Assembly (NCBI GenBank): GCA_027035445.1
Contig: JALVUT010000242.1
Coordinates: forward strand, 1-8,873
DNA from: Thermococcus sp.
GTDB lineage: Archaea; Methanobacteriota_B; Thermococci; Thermococcales; Thermococcaceae
Length of the DNA stretch: 8,873 bases
Direction: 5' to 3'
The position numbers and the translations under genes are program-made. The notes under the pieces are model-generated. The model was not told the origin of the DNA, did not search any database, and saw only the letters and a list, made by a program, of their open reading frames with translations. Below, in pieces: positions 7,276 to 8,873 of the stretch; position 1 is the stretch's first letter; each line of letters begins with the position of its first letter.

Positions 7276-8550
7276 TTATTCACCTGCCTTCCCTCTGTTG
7301 AGGCGGTATATATCCTTTCCGAGCCATTGGTCGAGGCTCTTCTGCCTGGTCAAACTGCCGAAGATGTAACTCCTCTGAAGGTACTTCTCAAACGGGTGCT
7401 CGAGACGTCTCTGGATGACTTCCAGAGCCTCGTTAAGCGTATCAAAGTGGCCTATCGGATTGCCCATCGCCTTCTTCACGCCGAGGCGGATCTGCCAGAC
7501 CCCAACGGGGGCGTAGTATTCAGGGGTAACCTCCCTAAACACGACTACCCTTGCCTCCCTCTTCCTGGTTATCAGGGCTTCGAGGACGCTCAAGCGGGCC
7601 GCATGGTAGGCACCGGCGGTTTCTTTGACGTACTCCCTTCTTCCTCTGAAGTCCTCGTAGTCGTGGATTACACTCGGCTCACCGGCTCCAAAGAGTGAGC
7701 CCTTCAGCCACACCTCAAGGAGCTCAAAGGCGTAGCTCTCGGGCATCAGAAGGACGCCGTAGCGGTTGCCCATGAAGCGGTAGAAGTAGACCTCGTAGTC
7801 ATTTATGAGTGGATAACGAAGGATCTCGCGCCGCAGGTTTCTGCCTATTGTATCCTGCACCGCCGTGATACTCCACCTCGTCGGGACGAGCCTCTTATCT
7901 ACGCCGAGGAGCCCCGTCGAGAGAAGCCTTATGATGTAGTATTCGTCGAAGCCCCAGTTGTAGAGCCTCATTATAGCCCCCTCTGCCTTCAGCTCGTCAC
8001 CAACAACGTAGTCCGTCCTGCGGGGGATTTTTGGATTCTCGGCGAGCTCGAAGTCGAGTAGTTCAGCCTTCGGCCCCACGGGCGGTGCGAACTCACTTGG
8101 AAGGACTTTGATGATGGGCTTCCTCTTGAGGAGTACCTCACTGTCAACGGGCTTTATCGACATGGCCAGCTCCTGAACCTCACCGAGTATCCTACCGCTC
8201 TTCCTTACGTGGATGTCAGCTTTGGTCTCGCCCATAACCAGAAGGGAGCGGTAGTAGAGGATATCGTGGATGGTCTTGTCCTCCCATCTGAGCGGGTTGT
8301 CGAGGTAATCGGTTTTGCCCTCAATTGGGGGAACCAAGGGACCTATCCTGACCTTTGGGTAGCCGTACTCACCGACGAAGACGCTTGGTGGCGAAGAACC
8401 AAAGAGATGGCGTTTGTTCAGCTTTTCTTCGACACTGCGGGCTATTCTGAACCTTTCGAGTATGGGGCAGGTCGGCCTACCACAGAGCAACTTCCTGCCC
8501 TTGCATATAGCACAGAGACGTGAGTCCACCTTGCGGGTTGTTATGGTCAT
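7276..8550 (-). CDS. nre: DNA repair protein of the Nre family (PCNA-binding)
   Basis: Archaeal Nre protein (formerly two adjacent domains of unknown function, DUF650 and DUF651), 424 aa. Work on haloarchaeal and Archaeoglobus members links the family to DNA-damage tolerance and PCNA binding; its enzymatic activity is unknown to me. Visible features: an N-terminal Cys4 zinc site C13-x2-C16-x6-C23-x4-C28 (CAICKGRKLLCGRPTC); long conserved body segments such as FVGEYGYPKVRIGPLVPP, PTRWSITAVQDTIGR, PVGVWQIRLGVKKAMG; and a C-terminal PIP-box-like motif QKSLDQWL at 403-410, followed by a 14-residue basic tail. The start ATG has no ribosome-binding site upstream, but a TATA box sits 27 nt before it, so translation from a leaderless mRNA is likely. 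It diverges from the tRNA pair and is probably first in a - strand unit with the small ORF behind it. Confidence 0.93.
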   Translation of the reverse strand: MTITTRKVDSRLCAICKGRKLLCGRPTCPILERFRIARSVEEKLNKRHLFGSSPPSVFVGEYGYPKVRIGPLVPPIEGKTDYLDNPLRWEDKTIHDILYYRSLLVMGETKADIHVRKSGRILGEVQELAMSIKPVDSEVLLKRKPIIKVLPSEFAPPVGPKAELLDFELAENPKIPRRTDYVVGDELKAEGAIMRLYNWGFDEYYIIRLLSTGLLGVDKRLVPTRWSITAVQDTIGRNLRREILRYPLINDYEVYFYRFMGNRYGVLLMPESYAFELLEVWLKGSLFGAGEPSVIHDYEDFRGRREYVKETAGAYHAARLSVLEALITRKREARVVVFREVTPEYYAPVGVWQIRLGVKKAMGNPIGHFDTLNEALEVIQRRLEHPFEKYLQRSYIFGSLTRQKSLDQWLGKDIYRLNRGKAGE

Positions 8551-8573
8551 CTGCTATAGATCTGCATCTGGGG

Positions 8574-8588
8574 GTTTAAGCTTATCGA
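8574..8588 (-). promoter_or_regulatory. BRE/TATA promoter of nre (leaderless)
   Basis: On the - strand CGATAAGCTTAAAC combines a BRE-like CGATAA and a CTTAAA TATA element. The TTAAA centre (8577) is 27 nt before the A of the nre ATG (8550), the normal archaeal distance to the transcription start, so transcription should begin at or next to the start codon. Confidence 0.6.
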
Positions 8589-8608
8589 TGGCCCGGACCT
8601 ACGGTTCC

Positions 8609-8623
8609 AAAAAACTTAAAAAC
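8609..8623 (+). promoter_or_regulatory. BRE/TATA promoter of the tRNA-Ser / tRNA-Cys unit
   Basis: AAAAAACTTAAAAAC has an A-rich BRE followed by CTTAAAAA, a strong archaeal promoter match. Transcription would start near 8644, giving about 25 nt of 5' leader before tRNA-Ser. A second AT-rich patch, CATATAA at 8635-8641, is closer to the tRNA and cannot be excluded as the TATA box. Confidence 0.6.
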
Positions 8624-8668
8624 CCCCCTCGGCTCATATAACCTGGGCACTGGAGTGCGTATGGGAGT

Positions 8669-8754
8669 GCCGCGGTAGCCTAGCCTGGTAGGGCGCCGGC
8701 CTGCTAAGCCGGTGGCCGTTGGCCACAGGGGTTCAAATCCCCTCCGCGGCGCCA
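8669..8754 (+). tRNA. tRNA-Ser (anticodon GCU), CCA encoded
   Basis: A class II tRNA that folds fully. The acceptor stem pairs GCCGCGG (8669-8675) with CCGCGGC (8744-8750); discriminator G8751 is followed by a genomic CCA. The anticodon stem CCGGC/GCCGG closes the loop CTGCTAA, giving anticodon GCU at 8703-8705, which reads AGC and AGU. A long variable arm (GGCC-GTT-GGCC, 8714-8724) and discriminator G are the serine identity features. The T arm is AGGGG-TTCAAAT-CCCCT. No intron interrupts it. Confidence 0.96.
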
Positions 8755-8773
8755 CAGCTTCTTTGGGTCAAAA

Positions 8774-8848
8774 GCCGGGATAGCCTAGAGGTGAGGCGGT
8801 GGACTGCAGATCCGCTTTACGGGGGTTCAAATCCCCCTCCCGGCTCCA
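8774..8848 (+). tRNA. tRNA-Cys (anticodon GCA), CCA encoded
   Basis: The acceptor stem GCCGGGA (8774-8780) pairs with TCCCGGC (8838-8844). The discriminator is T8845 (U73), the cysteine identity base, followed by genomic CCA. The anticodon stem GTGGA/TCCGC contains one U-G pair and closes loop CTGCAGA, giving GCA at 8806-8808 for UGC/UGU codons. The T arm is GGGGG-TTCAAAT-CCCCC; no intron. It lies 19 nt after tRNA-Ser with no promoter between them, so both are probably cut from one precursor. Confidence 0.96.
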
Positions 8849-8857
8849 GCATATCCG

Positions 8858-8866
8858 TTCTTGTTT
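8858..8866 (+). terminator. Possible T-rich terminator after tRNA-Cys
   Basis: TTCTTGTTT begins 9 nt after the tRNA-Cys CCA end. Short T-rich runs can terminate archaeal RNA polymerase, but the window stops soon after, so whether another gene follows in the unit is unknown. Confidence 0.3.
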
Positions 8867-8873
8867 ACGCAAG

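Noticed and set aside
8755..8773. Separate promoter for tRNA-Cys in the 19-nt spacer
   Set aside because: The spacer is too short and has no TATA-like sequence at the needed distance; co-transcription with tRNA-Ser is more likely.

Overview
The window looks like a chromosomal segment from a hyperthermophilic euryarchaeon of the order Thermococcales, most likely Thermococcus. I judge this from protein sequences that closely resemble remembered Thermococcus/Pyrococcus versions, the split A'/A'' RNA polymerase genes, GGAGGTG ribosome-binding sites, BRE/TATA promoters, preference for AGG/AGA arginine codons, and tRNA genes that encode CCA. No database search was possible, so the species is not assigned.

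Bases 1-5734 (+ strand) are the distal part of the archaeal RNA polymerase/str-type operon: rpoA1 (cut at its 5' end by the window edge), rpoA2, rpl30e, nusA, rps12 and rps7. The genes are separated by a few bases or overlap by 1 nt. Four of them start exactly 6 nt after a GGAGGTG-type site, which fixes their start codons. Together they encode the catalytic half of RNA polymerase, a KH-domain NusA homologue and three ribosomal proteins, including the decoding-centre protein S12 and the head protein S7.

Bases 5735-5856 are a convergent intergenic gap with a pyrimidine-rich stretch likely to end the operon. On the - strand follow, in transcription order from the right: nre (8550-7276), an Nre-family DNA-repair protein with an N-terminal Cys4 zinc site and a C-terminal PCNA-binding motif; a short, probably genuine 55-codon gene of unknown function (7246-7079); and a type I phosphodiesterase/nucleotide pyrophosphatase-like enzyme (6981-5857) with all its metal ligands.

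The right end (8669-8848, + strand) carries tRNA-Ser(GCU) and tRNA-Cys(GCA), 19 nt apart and probably co-transcribed, divergent from nre. The 118-nt gap between nre and the tRNAs holds two BRE/TATA elements; the nre one is placed so that its mRNA would be leaderless.

Most of the window is conserved housekeeping DNA. I see no insertion sequence, CRISPR array, intein or integrated element, and no convincing new multi-gene system. The items most worth a second look are the small ORF after nre (with an in-frame TGA-interrupted upstream mini-ORF), the leaderless nre promoter, a TATA-like element inside nusA, and the A8 tract at the start of the phosphodiesterase gene.
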